From Mucilaginibacter gossypii (GTDB taxonomy: Bacteria > Bacteroidota > Bacteroidia > Sphingobacteriales > Sphingobacteriaceae), in NCBI RefSeq assembly GCF_900100945.1, contig NZ_FNCG01000006.1, forward strand, positions 124,001-188,000: a stretch of DNA of 64,000 bases, given 5' to 3'. Position 1 is the first letter of the stretch. Each line of letters opens with the position of its first letter. A program made the translations under genes and the position numbers. Below the pieces are notes generated by a model that did no database searches, was not told the origin of the DNA, and saw only the letters and a list, made by a program, of their open reading frames with translations. Positions 1-8,803 of this stretch are shown here, piece after piece.

Positions 1-441
1 TATAACGGCAATTATGCCATAGGGTGTAAATTTTTCCTTTGCGTTTAGAAACTGCTTTAGCGGAATACCCAGGAAAAGCAGGCCCTGGGCTATAAAAAAC
101 CATGGCAGCGCCCGGTAAATATTGTCGTGCAATATTAAACTTAATAATAACAGTACACCCAGGGTTACAAAAAAAGTAGTGAGCGAATGGAACAAAAATG
201 CAGCCGCCGCCCAATCCGACCGTTGTGAGGCTGCTATACGCCTAATCACTACCTGCTCCAGTCCAAACCCCAGTATGGTGGTAACAAATATCGATAAGGC
301 ATTCATCCAGCTAATGGCCCCAAAACTGTCCTTACTCAGGTAAACAGAAATAATATAAAAAAAGATACTGCCAAGCACCTGCAAGGCAAGTGCCTGCAAA
401 CCTGACGAAAAAAACCTGATGAACGCTTTACTCCTGAACAA
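1..441 (-). CDS. Oligosaccharide flippase (Wzx/MATE-like), N-terminal part, cut by window edge
   Basis: The reverse strand stays open from 441 to the left edge (147 codons) and reads as a polytopic membrane protein with segments such as LQVLGSIFFYIISVYLSK and FFVTLGVLLLLSLIL. The pattern of an N-terminal hydrophobic helix, a Lys/Asp loop, GFGLEQVVIRRIA and further helices is typical of polysaccharide-biosynthesis flippases that move undecaprenyl-linked sugars across the inner membrane. A stop lies shortly upstream and no ATG precedes the first helix, so TTG at 441 is the best start. It is divergent from the polymerase/glycosyltransferase operon that begins at 618, which fits a surface-polysaccharide locus. 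The family call rests on topology and context because the C-terminus is outside the window. Confidence 0.72.
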   Translation of the reverse strand, partial: MFRSKAFIRFFSSGLQALALQVLGSIFFYIISVYLSKDSFGAISWMNALSIFVTTILGFGLEQVVIRRIAASQRSDWAAAAFLFHSLTTFFVTLGVLLLLSLILHDNIYRALPWFFIAQGLLFLGIPLKQFLNAKEKFTPYGIIAVI

Positions 442-617
442 CGACGTATATGTTTATACTCTTATACTATTGTTTTTATCGGCCGGTTGCCTGTAACATT
501 TTAATATCCCGGTTAAATATCTGCATATATCAGCACATTAACGAGGCAACCATTCCATTTTTTGGCACGTAACCTATTTAAACAAAACAATTGCGACAAG
601 GCCGGCAAAACCGGGAA

Positions 618-2333
618 ATGAACATCAATAAATACAAGGGAATAATGACAATCAGTTTGCCGGGTTTTGATATTAAGAGGTGGAAAACTTATGCCGATTG
701 GCGGCTGCTGATCTTCCTGCTGCTGTTTATCAACGTGCGGATCCCATTTAAGATAGTTGCGTTGATTTTTGTTTACATTAGCCAGTTTAACTTTCAATTT
801 GGCTTTAAGCTGCGCAATTCAAGGATCCCGTTATTCTATCTGCTGGTTTTCCCTATAGCTATTGCCGCAGCAGTCATCAACCAAAATTTTTCCAACCTGT
901 ATTATATACCTGTTTTTGGCTGGGCTTTGATATGCTGGGCGCTGGCCCTGCTGGCGGTTCACCAGGTTAAGCTGATGGTTGATAAAACAGATGCCGAAAC
1001 CATTTACCGTACACTGATCATTTTTTTTATCATAAACGCAGCTTTCTCGGCGGGTAACCTAACGCATATTATGTGGATCACTAAAAGCATTAACCCCTAT
1101 GCTTTTATGGGAATGCATCAGCGCTATTATATCAATACCGGCGATAATGTAATGGGCATAAGCTTTGACATTTCATCAACCAATGCTGTTATCTGTGCTT
1201 TCGGTGTGTTTTACTTCATTTATAAGAATAGCTTGCCCATGATGATCGTGTGCATGAGTACGCTGGCACTTACCTACAGTAACCTCATCAGCATTTTGGT
1301 ACTGCTGATTCTCGCTTTCATTTTTGTTTATAAAACCACGCGCAATCAAAAAAGCATGATAGTAGTGGCATTGCTGCTTTATGTAATCTCCCTCGTCAAA
1401 ATATCGCCGCAAAATGAAAAGTATATTAACGAAGTGACTAAAAGTACGCTGCGGGAAAATCGTATTGAAAAACAGGGCCATGCAGCAGTGCAGGCAACAA
1501 CTGCCAATCCCGGAGGGCGATTCATAACCAGGGATGAACAAAGAAGGAGATTTGCACAAAACTATCTGGATAGCCTAAGCAGGATAAAGGCTGAACAGGA
1601 AAAACCAAGCGCACTTGATAAAAAGATCAAAAGCTTGCCGCTTACCGATGACGGCAGGCTATACATCCCGGCACCAAACACACACTTTGCGGAATTTTAT
1701 AACACCGGCGAAATGACACCCGACAGACAACAGCTTATCGACTGTATAGCTGCTCACAGGGCTCAGCTATCGCTTTGCCGGCTTGAGCCCTTCAATCCTG
1801 CATTGCCTGGAAAGATTACCGGTGCAATACAAACCTTTAATTACCTTACCAGCCACCCTTTACAAAGTATAGTGGGCTTAGCTCCCGGAAATTTTTCATC
1901 CAAAATAGCTTTCAGGGCGGTTGGTGCCGGTATAAGGGGCAATTATCCCCCAAAATACATCTATATCAACCCAGCATTTATGCACAATCATTTAGACCTG
2001 TACCTGAGCTTTTTCAGCAAGGATGCAGGTTTCCGTTCGGTACGCAATAACCCCTACTCCACTTACGATCAAATGCTTAGTGAATACGGTATCCTCGGGT
2101 TGCTTGCCCTGCTTATATTTTACATTGGCTTTTTTGCCCGGCATTATAAAAAGCTTAGTTACGGTTTGCCCATATTAATAATGGTAACGGGCATATTTTT
2201 TCTTGATTATTGGTTTGAGCAACTCTCGGTACTGGTAATTTTTGAATTGATGTTACTCCTCAATATAAAAGAAACTACTACACCCCATTTAAAAACAAAA
2301 ACTACAGTGCAGGAGGAACTTGCGTATGCATAG
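618..2333 (+). CDS. O-antigen polymerase/ligase-like membrane protein with a large extracytoplasmic loop
   Basis: A 571-residue polytopic protein. Hydrophobic helices fill roughly residues 25-245 and 475-550. Between them is a hydrophilic stretch of about 200 residues containing Arg/Lys-rich and aromatic segments (around PGNFSSKIAFRAVG, then MHNHLDLYLSFFSKDAGF). This is the Wzy/WaaL layout, in which the big periplasmic loop binds the polyprenyl-linked donor. I chose ATG 618 over TTG 591 because the extra nine residues are basic and unlike a membrane N-terminus. The gene overlaps the next glycosyltransferase by 8 nt, so they are co-transcribed. It could be a repeat-unit polymerase or a ligase; the sequence does not decide between them. 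Confidence 0.7.
   Translation: MNINKYKGIMTISLPGFDIKRWKTYADWRLLIFLLLFINVRIPFKIVALIFVYISQFNFQFGFKLRNSRIPLFYLLVFPIAIAAAVINQNFSNLYYIPVFGWALICWALALLAVHQVKLMVDKTDAETIYRTLIIFFIINAAFSAGNLTHIMWITKSINPYAFMGMHQRYYINTGDNVMGISFDISSTNAVICAFGVFYFIYKNSLPMMIVCMSTLALTYSNLISILVLLILAFIFVYKTTRNQKSMIVVALLLYVISLVKISPQNEKYINEVTKSTLRENRIEKQGHAAVQATTANPGGRFITRDEQRRRFAQNYLDSLSRIKAEQEKPSALDKKIKSLPLTDDGRLYIPAPNTHFAEFYNTGEMTPDRQQLIDCIAAHRAQLSLCRLEPFNPALPGKITGAIQTFNYLTSHPLQSIVGLAPGNFSSKIAFRAVGAGIRGNYPPKYIYINPAFMHNHLDLYLSFFSKDAGFRSVRNNPYSTYDQMLSEYGILGLLALLIFYIGFFARHYKKLSYGLPILIMVTGIFFLDYWFEQLSVLVIFELMLLLNIKETTTPHLKTKTTVQEELAYA
2311..2316 (+). promoter_or_regulatory. Canonical Shine-Dalgarno AGGAGG deciding the GT2 start
   Basis: AGGAGG lies 9 nt before ATG 2326, inside the end of the polymerase gene. 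It supports ATG 2326 rather than TTG 2320, which would be only 3 nt away. Strong Shine-Dalgarno sequences are uncommon in Bacteroidota, so this one is informative. Confidence 0.7.
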
Positions 2334-3345
2334 TCCTCAAATTACTGTTTTAATGCCTGCTTATAATGCCGGTAAATATATTCGCGAAGCCATTACATCG
2401 GTACTTGAACAATCGTTTGCTGATTTTGAATTGCTGATTGTAAATGATGGCTCAACTGATGACACGGCAGATATTATTAACTCATTTAACGATGAGCGTA
2501 TAGTGGTTTTGGGCCAGGAAAACAAAGGTGTAGCTGCGGCCCTCAATAAGGGTTTACGCCACGCGCGGGCGCCTTATATAGCCCGTTTCGATGCCGACGA
2601 TGTATGTTATCCTTACCGCCTGCAGGTGCAGTATGATTTCATCACATCTCATCCCTATTATAGCATTATTGGTTCGGGAGTTGACTATACCGATGTTAAC
2701 GGCGATCTGATATTTACCTGGCAACCTGACGCCCTGAGCCATAACCAGATAAGGCAGCTCAGTTACAGGATTTGTCCCTTCATTCACTCCAGTGTATTTT
2801 ATAAGCGTGATACCGTTTTAAATGCCGGTGGCTACAATGAGCTGGCCTACACTTTTGAAGATCATTTTTTGTGGGCAGGTATTCTTAAACACGAAAAAGC
2901 TTTTAACCTTAATCAACCGCTCATTAAGGTGAGGCTCAATGCCGAATCCGTTACCATTGATGAAAAATGGCGTACAGGTAAATTCAGGCAGATCAAGTAC
3001 AATGCCCTGCGCAAGGGGAGCATTACTGAAGCCGAAGGAAGGCAGTTGTCTGAGATCGGCATTAAACAGTTATCTCCACGCATCAAAAAAGGAGCTTATT
3101 ATGCCCTGCTCGGCAAAAAATACCTGTGGAATAATTATCAGCCGGAAAAGGCAAGGGAAAACCTGCTGAAAACACTTTCTATCAGCCCGCTGCATCTCAA
3201 AAATTATTTTTTGCTGCTGATGTCATTTCTGCCCGAGCGTATGCTGATGAGTTTATATCAATTAGGTAAACGCAATTTCCGTTTAGCCGAAGCCGAGCTG
3301 CCAACCGCTGTTTTAAATCAAAACGAATTGAATTATGGCAGCTAA
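2326..3345 (+). CDS. Family 2 glycosyltransferase (GT-A fold)
   Basis: A 339-residue cytoplasmic or membrane-associated sugar transferase. The N-terminus VLMPAYNAGKYIREAITSVL is the classic GT2 nucleotide-sugar binding start. It is followed by LIVNDGSTDDT (uridine-binding region) and ARFDADDVCYP, which supplies the metal-binding DxD. FEDHFLW matches the catalytic-base ED region. The C-terminal 100 residues are basic and amphipathic and could dock on the membrane. It overlaps both neighbours (8 nt upstream, 11 nt downstream), which indicates tight translational coupling. The acceptor and sugar specificity cannot be read from sequence. It probably builds the repeat unit handled by the adjacent flippase and polymerase. 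Confidence 0.9.
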   Translation: MHSPQITVLMPAYNAGKYIREAITSVLEQSFADFELLIVNDGSTDDTADIINSFNDERIVVLGQENKGVAAALNKGLRHARAPYIARFDADDVCYPYRLQVQYDFITSHPYYSIIGSGVDYTDVNGDLIFTWQPDALSHNQIRQLSYRICPFIHSSVFYKRDTVLNAGGYNELAYTFEDHFLWAGILKHEKAFNLNQPLIKVRLNAESVTIDEKWRTGKFRQIKYNALRKGSITEAEGRQLSEIGIKQLSPRIKKGAYYALLGKKYLWNNYQPEKARENLLKTLSISPLHLKNYFLLLMSFLPERMLMSLYQLGKRNFRLAEAELPTAVLNQNELNYGS

Positions 3346-4537
3346 AAAGATAAAACTGTTTGTTGATGCCCACTCCTTTGATAAAGAATTTCAAGGAGCG
3401 CAAACTTTTATACGCGAATTATACAACCACCTGCTGGCCCACCGCCCGGACATAGATATTTACATCGGCGCCCACGATACCGATAATATCCGCAGATTGT
3501 TCCCGCTGCTGCCGCCGCAAAACATATTGCCTTATAAAAACAGGGGAATCAACATCCTGCGCTTTGTATTTGATATACCGGCCTACATCAAAAAATACAG
3601 GTTTGATTTTGCACATTTTCAATACGTCAGCCCTAAAAAAATGGCGGGCTGCAGGTACATAGTAACCATGCATGATATGCTGTTTAATGATTTCAGGAAG
3701 GATTTCCCCATCCTGTTCAGCTTAACGCGCAATTACCTTTTTGGTCGCAGTATTAAAAATGCCGACATCAAAACCACTGTATCCGACTATTCAAAAGAAC
3801 GGATCTGTAATTATTACCAAATCCCCGCTGACGAAGTGCATATTATCCAAAACGGGGTAAATAACTCATTACTGCAATACCAGTCATCAAAAAAAAAGGC
3901 AGAAGATTGGGTAGCAGAAAAATTCGGCATAAGAAATTTCATCCTGTACACCAGCCGCATTGAACCCCGCAAAAACCACCTTTTGTTACTGCAAAAATAT
4001 TTGAAACTGAAGCTATACGAAAAAGGCATTAGCCTGGTGTTCATTGGTAAAGCATCCATAAAAACTCCGGGCTTAGCCAAGCTCATCAAGAGCCTTACGC
4101 CTGAGCAAGAGCGGTTTTTCAGGTGGATACCGCGGGCAGAACAAGCGGATCTGGCAGCTTTTTACCGGGCCTGCAGGTTGTTTGTATATCCCTCAAAAGC
4201 CGAAGGCTTTGGGATCCCGCCGCTTGAAGCAGCCATTTGTGGGACGCCGGTACTATGCTCTTCAGAAACAGCCATGAAAAACTTTGGCTTTTTTGCGCCA
4301 TATACTTTTAACCCGGCCAATCATACGGATTTTGAGCAAAAGCTATTACTTGCCGCACAGCAACCACCCGGCGATGCCTTCACCAGCCAGGTAGCGCGGC
4401 ATGTTGAACAGCAATACCACTGGCAAAAAAGCAGCACCATATTTTACAACTTGTTACAAGCAAATTTTCATTGTCATGAAACTAAAAATAGCGATCTTAG
4501 GCACGAGGGGCATCCCGAACTACTATGGCGGGTTTGA
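3335..4537 (+). CDS. Family 4 glycosyltransferase (GT-B fold)
   Basis: A 400-residue transferase. The N-terminal acceptor half contains LFVDAHSFDKEFQGAQTF and YIVTMHDMLFNDF. The C-terminal donor-binding half contains FILYTSRIEPRKNHLLLL and the hallmark E-x7-E region AEGFGIPPLEAAICGTPVL around residues 290-308. The start ATG lies 11 nt inside the upstream GT2 gene. The last 20 residues (from about HCHETKNSDL) overlap the next gene by 62 nt in another frame and look less family-like, so the stop may have moved downstream. It acts at the cytoplasmic face in polysaccharide assembly; the sugar is unknown. Confidence 0.88.
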   Translation: MAAKKIKLFVDAHSFDKEFQGAQTFIRELYNHLLAHRPDIDIYIGAHDTDNIRRLFPLLPPQNILPYKNRGINILRFVFDIPAYIKKYRFDFAHFQYVSPKKMAGCRYIVTMHDMLFNDFRKDFPILFSLTRNYLFGRSIKNADIKTTVSDYSKERICNYYQIPADEVHIIQNGVNNSLLQYQSSKKKAEDWVAEKFGIRNFILYTSRIEPRKNHLLLLQKYLKLKLYEKGISLVFIGKASIKTPGLAKLIKSLTPEQERFFRWIPRAEQADLAAFYRACRLFVYPSKAEGFGIPPLEAAICGTPVLCSSETAMKNFGFFAPYTFNPANHTDFEQKLLLAAQQPPGDAFTSQVARHVEQQYHWQKSSTIFYNLLQANFHCHETKNSDLRHEGHPELLWRV

Positions 4538-5600
4538 GCATATTTCCGAATATGTATCGGCCGGTTTGGTAAAAAAAGGGCACTCAGTTACCGTTTATAA
4601 CTCCCACAACCACCCTTATGAAGCCGATACCTGGAACGGCGTTAACATTGTACATTGTTACGATCCGGAGTATCTGATAGGCACTGCCGGGCAGTTTGCC
4701 TATGATTTTAACTGCCTTATGGATGCCCGTAAACGTAAGTTTGATGTGGTACTGCTTATGGGCTACACCAGCAGCTCGGTTTGGGGCCACCTTTACCCGC
4801 CCAACAGCGTTATCATTACCAATATGGATGGATTGGAGTGGAAACGCTCCAAATACTCAAAGCCTGTACAACAATTTTTGAAGTACGCGGAAAAGCTGGC
4901 CGTGAAACATAGCCAGTATTATATTTCCGACTCAAGGATAATTAGGTCATATCTTAAGGATAAGTACGAGGTCGACAGCCGTTATATCCCTTATGGAGCC
5001 GATCTGTTTTCAGACCAGGAGCGAGAGCAGTTTGATAAAAGCGAGGTGCTTAAAGAAGATTATTTTTTGCTGATGGCCCGCATGGAGCCCGAAAACAACA
5101 TCGAAACTATTTTAGAAGGCTTTAACAACAGTTCATCAAAAAAAAGCTTTATGGTTTTGGGAGATACCAGTAACCGCTTTGGCAAATTCATAACCCACAG
5201 GTTTAAAAACGATGATCGCATCCAGTTTAAGGGCGCTAATTTTGACAATTCGGTTGTGCGTGCCCTACAGAACAACAGCTACCTGTATTTCCACGGGCAT
5301 AGCGTGGGAGGTACTAATCCGTCCCTGCTTGAAGCCATGGCCAGCGAAGCCCTGATTGCGGCCCATAATAACCCTTTCAATAAATCGGTACTCAATTCAG
5401 ATGCTTTTTATTTTGATAATGCTAACGAGGTACGCCATTTGGTTGAGAATGTACAGCGCAAGGATACCGAACGCGAAATGGTGAAAAACAATCTTCATAA
5501 GATACAATACCAGTTTAACTGGGAGGTAGTGATTAACGATTACGAAGATTTTATACTGGAATGCTATCAGCAACAACATGGAAAAGTTATTAAGGCCTGA
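4476..5600 (+). CDS. DUF1972-type glycosyltransferase (rhamnosyltransferase-like)
   Basis: A 374-residue GT-B enzyme. The start MKLKIAILGTRGIPNYYGGF is the signature of the DUF1972 N-terminal domain found in rhamnosyl- and related transferases. NMDGLEWKRSKYSKPVQ and YIPYGADL are also typical of this subgroup. The C-terminal half carries FLLMARMEPENNIETIL and YFHGHSVGGTNPSLLEAMA, the nucleotide-sugar site. I chose ATG 4476 over an in-frame codon at 4401 because the conserved Rossmann start begins exactly there. It overlaps the previous gene by 62 nt and the next by 23 nt. A deoxyhexose donor is a family-based guess. Confidence 0.88.
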   Translation: MKLKIAILGTRGIPNYYGGFEHISEYVSAGLVKKGHSVTVYNSHNHPYEADTWNGVNIVHCYDPEYLIGTAGQFAYDFNCLMDARKRKFDVVLLMGYTSSSVWGHLYPPNSVIITNMDGLEWKRSKYSKPVQQFLKYAEKLAVKHSQYYISDSRIIRSYLKDKYEVDSRYIPYGADLFSDQEREQFDKSEVLKEDYFLLMARMEPENNIETILEGFNNSSSKKSFMVLGDTSNRFGKFITHRFKNDDRIQFKGANFDNSVVRALQNNSYLYFHGHSVGGTNPSLLEAMASEALIAAHNNPFNKSVLNSDAFYFDNANEVRHLVENVQRKDTEREMVKNNLHKIQYQFNWEVVINDYEDFILECYQQQHGKVIKA

Positions 5601-6843
5601 TGATGCTTTAAACAACAGGATAAGCTATTACCTGCTGATGCTGTTATTGCTGAGCCTGCCCTTTAACCTGTTTTACAGCCACCTGTTTTTAATAGGCCTG
5701 GCCCTGCATACTACTATCCAAATTCGCAAAACAACTATAAAGCCGCTATTAACAAGGGCTAACTTTGCTTTGGCTGCTGTTTTTTTTGTAACGCTTTTGA
5801 GCATTATTTACACCACCAATAAGCCCCAGGCTTTTACAGAGTTAGGCAGGCAGGTTACTATTTTGCTTATCCCGTTAATCTTTTGTTTTAACCCGCTCGA
5901 TTTAAAAAAATACCGGCATAATTTTTTATTCGTATTTTCATTAGGCTGTACCATCACTATCACTTATCTTTTTTTACAGGCACTTTTTACCATAAAATAT
6001 TATCATCTGCCTTTAAAAGCATTGGCTTCTTCTGCGTTCACAAACCACAATTTTTCGGAACCACTGGCGATCCATGCCACATTTTTTTCCATGCAGATAG
6101 CCATAGCGCTGGTTTATCTGCTGTATATTTTGGTAAGGGAACCGGTAAAGACCCGTAAATTTTTCTGGCTTACTTGCTGTGGCATTTTAGCAATGGGCAT
6201 TCTGCAGCTTAGTTCAAAATCGATATTTATAGCTTTGCTGCTTATTATAAATATCGCGCTGCCCTTATTTATACTAAAAGGGCGAAACCGCTTCAGGTTT
6301 ATGGCCATTAGCACAGCATTATTTATAGTGGTGATGGCAGGCATTTATACCCGGGATACTTTTAAAGAACGTTATGTAACCGAGCTAAAAAAAGACCTAA
6401 GTCAGTCAACCGATGCCGAGCTTACTGATCCGCGATTAGCGCGCTGGAACGTGGCCATTAGTGTGGGAGCACATTCGCCTGTTATAGGTCATGGCGCAGG
6501 CACTGAAATTGGTTTGCTCAAAGACCCATTTTTTGACCATCAATTTTACCGCTCGTACCTGGCCGGGTTAAACGCACATAACCAGTTTATCAGCTTTTTT
6601 ATTAAATCGGGGGTCGTTGGGTTGATGGTTTACCTGTGCGTGCTGGCATTTGGCATCAGGGCAGCCGTTACAAAACGCGACCTATTGCTCATGGCTTTTA
6701 TGGTTATTATAACCGTCGTTTCCTTTTCAGAAAACTTTTTAGATGTGGATAAAGGCATCTTTTTTTACAGTGTATTTTTCTCACTACTAATATTTTCTGC
6801 AAGCTCAGAAACAACAGCTACCCACGCTAAAAATATTGTGTAA
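5578..6843 (+). CDS. O-antigen ligase/polymerase family membrane protein
   Basis: A 421-residue protein with about ten hydrophobic helices. The periplasmic loop is around residues 260-325 (LTDPRLARWNVAISVGAHSP...GHGAGTEIG...LNAHNQFISFFIKSGVVG). The Arg-rich start of the loop and the H-N-Q-F/x-x-G-V-V-G motif after it match the Wzy_C domain of O-antigen ligases. It starts 23 nt inside the DUF1972 transferase gene, so it belongs to the same operon. It is the second polymerase/ligase-type protein of the operon, which suggests that one polymerises repeat units and the other transfers the chain to its acceptor. Which does which is undetermined. Confidence 0.85.
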   Translation: MEKLLRPDDALNNRISYYLLMLLLLSLPFNLFYSHLFLIGLALHTTIQIRKTTIKPLLTRANFALAAVFFVTLLSIIYTTNKPQAFTELGRQVTILLIPLIFCFNPLDLKKYRHNFLFVFSLGCTITITYLFLQALFTIKYYHLPLKALASSAFTNHNFSEPLAIHATFFSMQIAIALVYLLYILVREPVKTRKFFWLTCCGILAMGILQLSSKSIFIALLLIINIALPLFILKGRNRFRFMAISTALFIVVMAGIYTRDTFKERYVTELKKDLSQSTDAELTDPRLARWNVAISVGAHSPVIGHGAGTEIGLLKDPFFDHQFYRSYLAGLNAHNQFISFFIKSGVVGLMVYLCVLAFGIRAAVTKRDLLLMAFMVIITVVSFSENFLDVDKGIFFYSVFFSLLIFSASSETTATHAKNIV

Positions 6844-6904
6844 TTAGTTTATTAACAGGCAACCAAAGCTGCAAGGGGTACGTCATCATTATATATACAA
6901 AGAC

Positions 6905-7867
6905 GTGAAAAGTACAGTCATCTTAGTTGAACAAAACAATAAACGATTGTTAAATATCCGGAATAATATTTTAGCTACCCTTGCCTATTTTGACATGTGG
7001 GACTACCCGTTAACCTACGGCGAAATATTACTGTTTTTAGAAAACAAGTATGGCCGGCATGATTTCACTGAAGCGCTTGATCAACTTATCGTCAATAAGC
7101 TGGTATTTCATTTCGATAGGTTTTATTCGCTCAAAAACGATTATATGATAGCGGTGAGGCGTAATAAAGGAAACAAAAAAGCTGCCGGGCTAATCAATAA
7201 AGCTAAAGAAATAGGCGCGTTCCTGATCCGGTTTCCTTACGTTCGTGGTATAGGCATTTCAGGTTCTTTGTCCAAAAACTTTGCCGATGACAATTCGGAC
7301 ATTGATTTTTTTATCATTACCGAACGCAACAGGCTCTGGCTTGCACGTACGTTTATGCATATGTTCAAAAAACTTACCTTTTTAGTTGGTAAGCAGCACA
7401 ACTACTGCATGAACTATTATATTGACGAAGCCCAACTGCAGATAGTTGAAAAGAACATTTATACAGCAATTGAAGTAGCAACTATTATCCCATTAGAGGG
7501 TGACCTTACCTTTGAAAGCTTTTATAAATCTAATGCATGGACCTCCGGTTTCCTGCCTAACAAATGTATGCGCCTCGCTACTGCTAAACCATTAAAAAAG
7601 CGGTGGTATAAAACATTTACAGAAAGCCTGTTCAATAATCCATTCGGCGATTGGCTGGATAATGTATTGATGAAAATCACCTCCGGGCGATGGAACAAGA
7701 AAACTGAAATGAAGAAATTGAATATGCGGGGTACGGTAATGAGCATGGCCGCAAGCAAACATTTTGCCAAGCCCTCTCCCGAAAACTTTCAAATTAAACT
7801 GATAGAAAAATACCAGATTAAAGTTTCCATGCTGTTACAACAATTTGAAGAGCGGATGGCGCAGTAA
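6905..7867 (+). CDS. Nucleotidyltransferase-fold protein of the polysaccharide locus
   Basis: A 320-residue protein. Residues 1-100 form a predicted winged-helix-like region (NILATLAYFDMWDYPLTYGEILLFL...YSLKNDYMIAVRR). The polymerase-beta nucleotidyltransferase motif follows: G120-S121 in GISGSLSKNFADDNSDIDFF with D132-x-D134, the two metal-binding acids. The C-terminal 130 residues are basic and unassigned. GTG at 6905 is the only reasonable start. It lies 61 nt after the ligase gene, on the same strand. Such proteins occur next to Bacteroidota polysaccharide clusters, but the transferred group is unknown. A regulatory or toxin-antitoxin-like role is not excluded. Confidence 0.6.
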   Translation: MKSTVILVEQNNKRLLNIRNNILATLAYFDMWDYPLTYGEILLFLENKYGRHDFTEALDQLIVNKLVFHFDRFYSLKNDYMIAVRRNKGNKKAAGLINKAKEIGAFLIRFPYVRGIGISGSLSKNFADDNSDIDFFIITERNRLWLARTFMHMFKKLTFLVGKQHNYCMNYYIDEAQLQIVEKNIYTAIEVATIIPLEGDLTFESFYKSNAWTSGFLPNKCMRLATAKPLKKRWYKTFTESLFNNPFGDWLDNVLMKITSGRWNKKTEMKKLNMRGTVMSMAASKHFAKPSPENFQIKLIEKYQIKVSMLLQQFEERMAQ

Positions 7868-7981
7868 AACTACTCCTTATCGTCATACCGAATTTATTTC
7901 TGCTCTAAAATGCTGAGTCTAAAATTTGCATGAGACAGTTGTTCTATAGTTTCCGCAAAAAGTTCGGGGCAACTTTATCAA

Positions 7982-8803
7982 TTACCTTTTCCTCAGCGAA
8001 ATAATATAATAATCGCCCACGTACTTAAACGGCCAGGTGGCCTTCAACCTATTCTCCCAACGGGCAAGTGTTTTATAGGCACGCGGATGTTTTTCGGCAA
8101 AGCCTTCAATATATGATGGCGGTACGATGGTACACAAGCCCTCAACATCCAATACTTTAAAGTCGGATTTTAAACGTTTTTTAATGTAGGATGGGTTGTA
8201 ATAGAAACAATCAAAGTATACACCTTCAACATGCGCCTTGCGGCCATTACTGCTAAAAAACCGGCGAAAAGCAGTTTTAAATTTCCCTTTAAATACCAGT
8301 AAAGTTTCCCAAAGGCAGAATTTAGGCAGCACCACCAGGGTCACTGCGCCGCCGGGGTTTAGCAGCCCGGCAAATGAGCTCAATACGTTTTCCAGTTCGC
8401 CAATACAATTGAGGCCTGCAAAGTTGGAAAAGATCAGATCATAAGGGCCTTTGTTGTTTAGCTGTTCAAGCTGCGTATATGAACAAAGCTCATTGCTTAC
8501 TGCATGCTGCATATCATACTTTACCACCTTTTCGCGTAGTTGCTGCTGCATCCCTTTTGAAATATCAGTAGCATGTACTTTAAATCCTTTTTGTGCAAAA
8601 AACAGTGCATCTTCACCGGTACCACTATTCAGTTCAAGGATGTTGCTTCCAGGCTTCAGGTATTGCAGGATATGATCACGCACGCGTTTGCGCTTGTACG
8701 CAATTATCGTGTCGCCTGAGTACAATTCATCAAAAACTACCGACTGGTTGCTAAATGCAGCCTCGGCAAATTGTTCGTTTATACTTGATGCGGTGCCGGT
8801 CAT
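7982..8803 (-). CDS. Class I SAM-dependent methyltransferase
   Basis: A 273-residue enzyme. The SAM-binding glycine motif is ILELNSGTGEDALFFA (about residues 55-70). The acidic motif II HATDISKGM follows, then YDLIFSNFAGLNCI and a post-motif GGAVTLVVLP. These match small-molecule class I methyltransferases of the Methyltransf_11/25 type. Its start overlaps the stop of the upstream radical SAM gene by 4 nt (ATGA coupling), so the two are made together. The C-terminal half (YFDCFYYNPSYIKKRLKSDF, then VPPSYIEGF) is a family-specific cap that likely defines the substrate, which I cannot name. Confidence 0.85.
   Translation of the reverse strand: MTGTASSINEQFAEAAFSNQSVVFDELYSGDTIIAYKRKRVRDHILQYLKPGSNILELNSGTGEDALFFAQKGFKVHATDISKGMQQQLREKVVKYDMQHAVSNELCSYTQLEQLNNKGPYDLIFSNFAGLNCIGELENVLSSFAGLLNPGGAVTLVVLPKFCLWETLLVFKGKFKTAFRRFFSSNGRKAHVEGVYFDCFYYNPSYIKKRLKSDFKVLDVEGLCTIVPPSYIEGFAEKHPRAYKTLARWENRLKATWPFKYVGDYYIISLRKR

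Noticed and set aside
122..343. 73-codon plus-strand ORF
   Set aside because: It is the antisense shadow of the flippase on the minus strand and has no family-like features.
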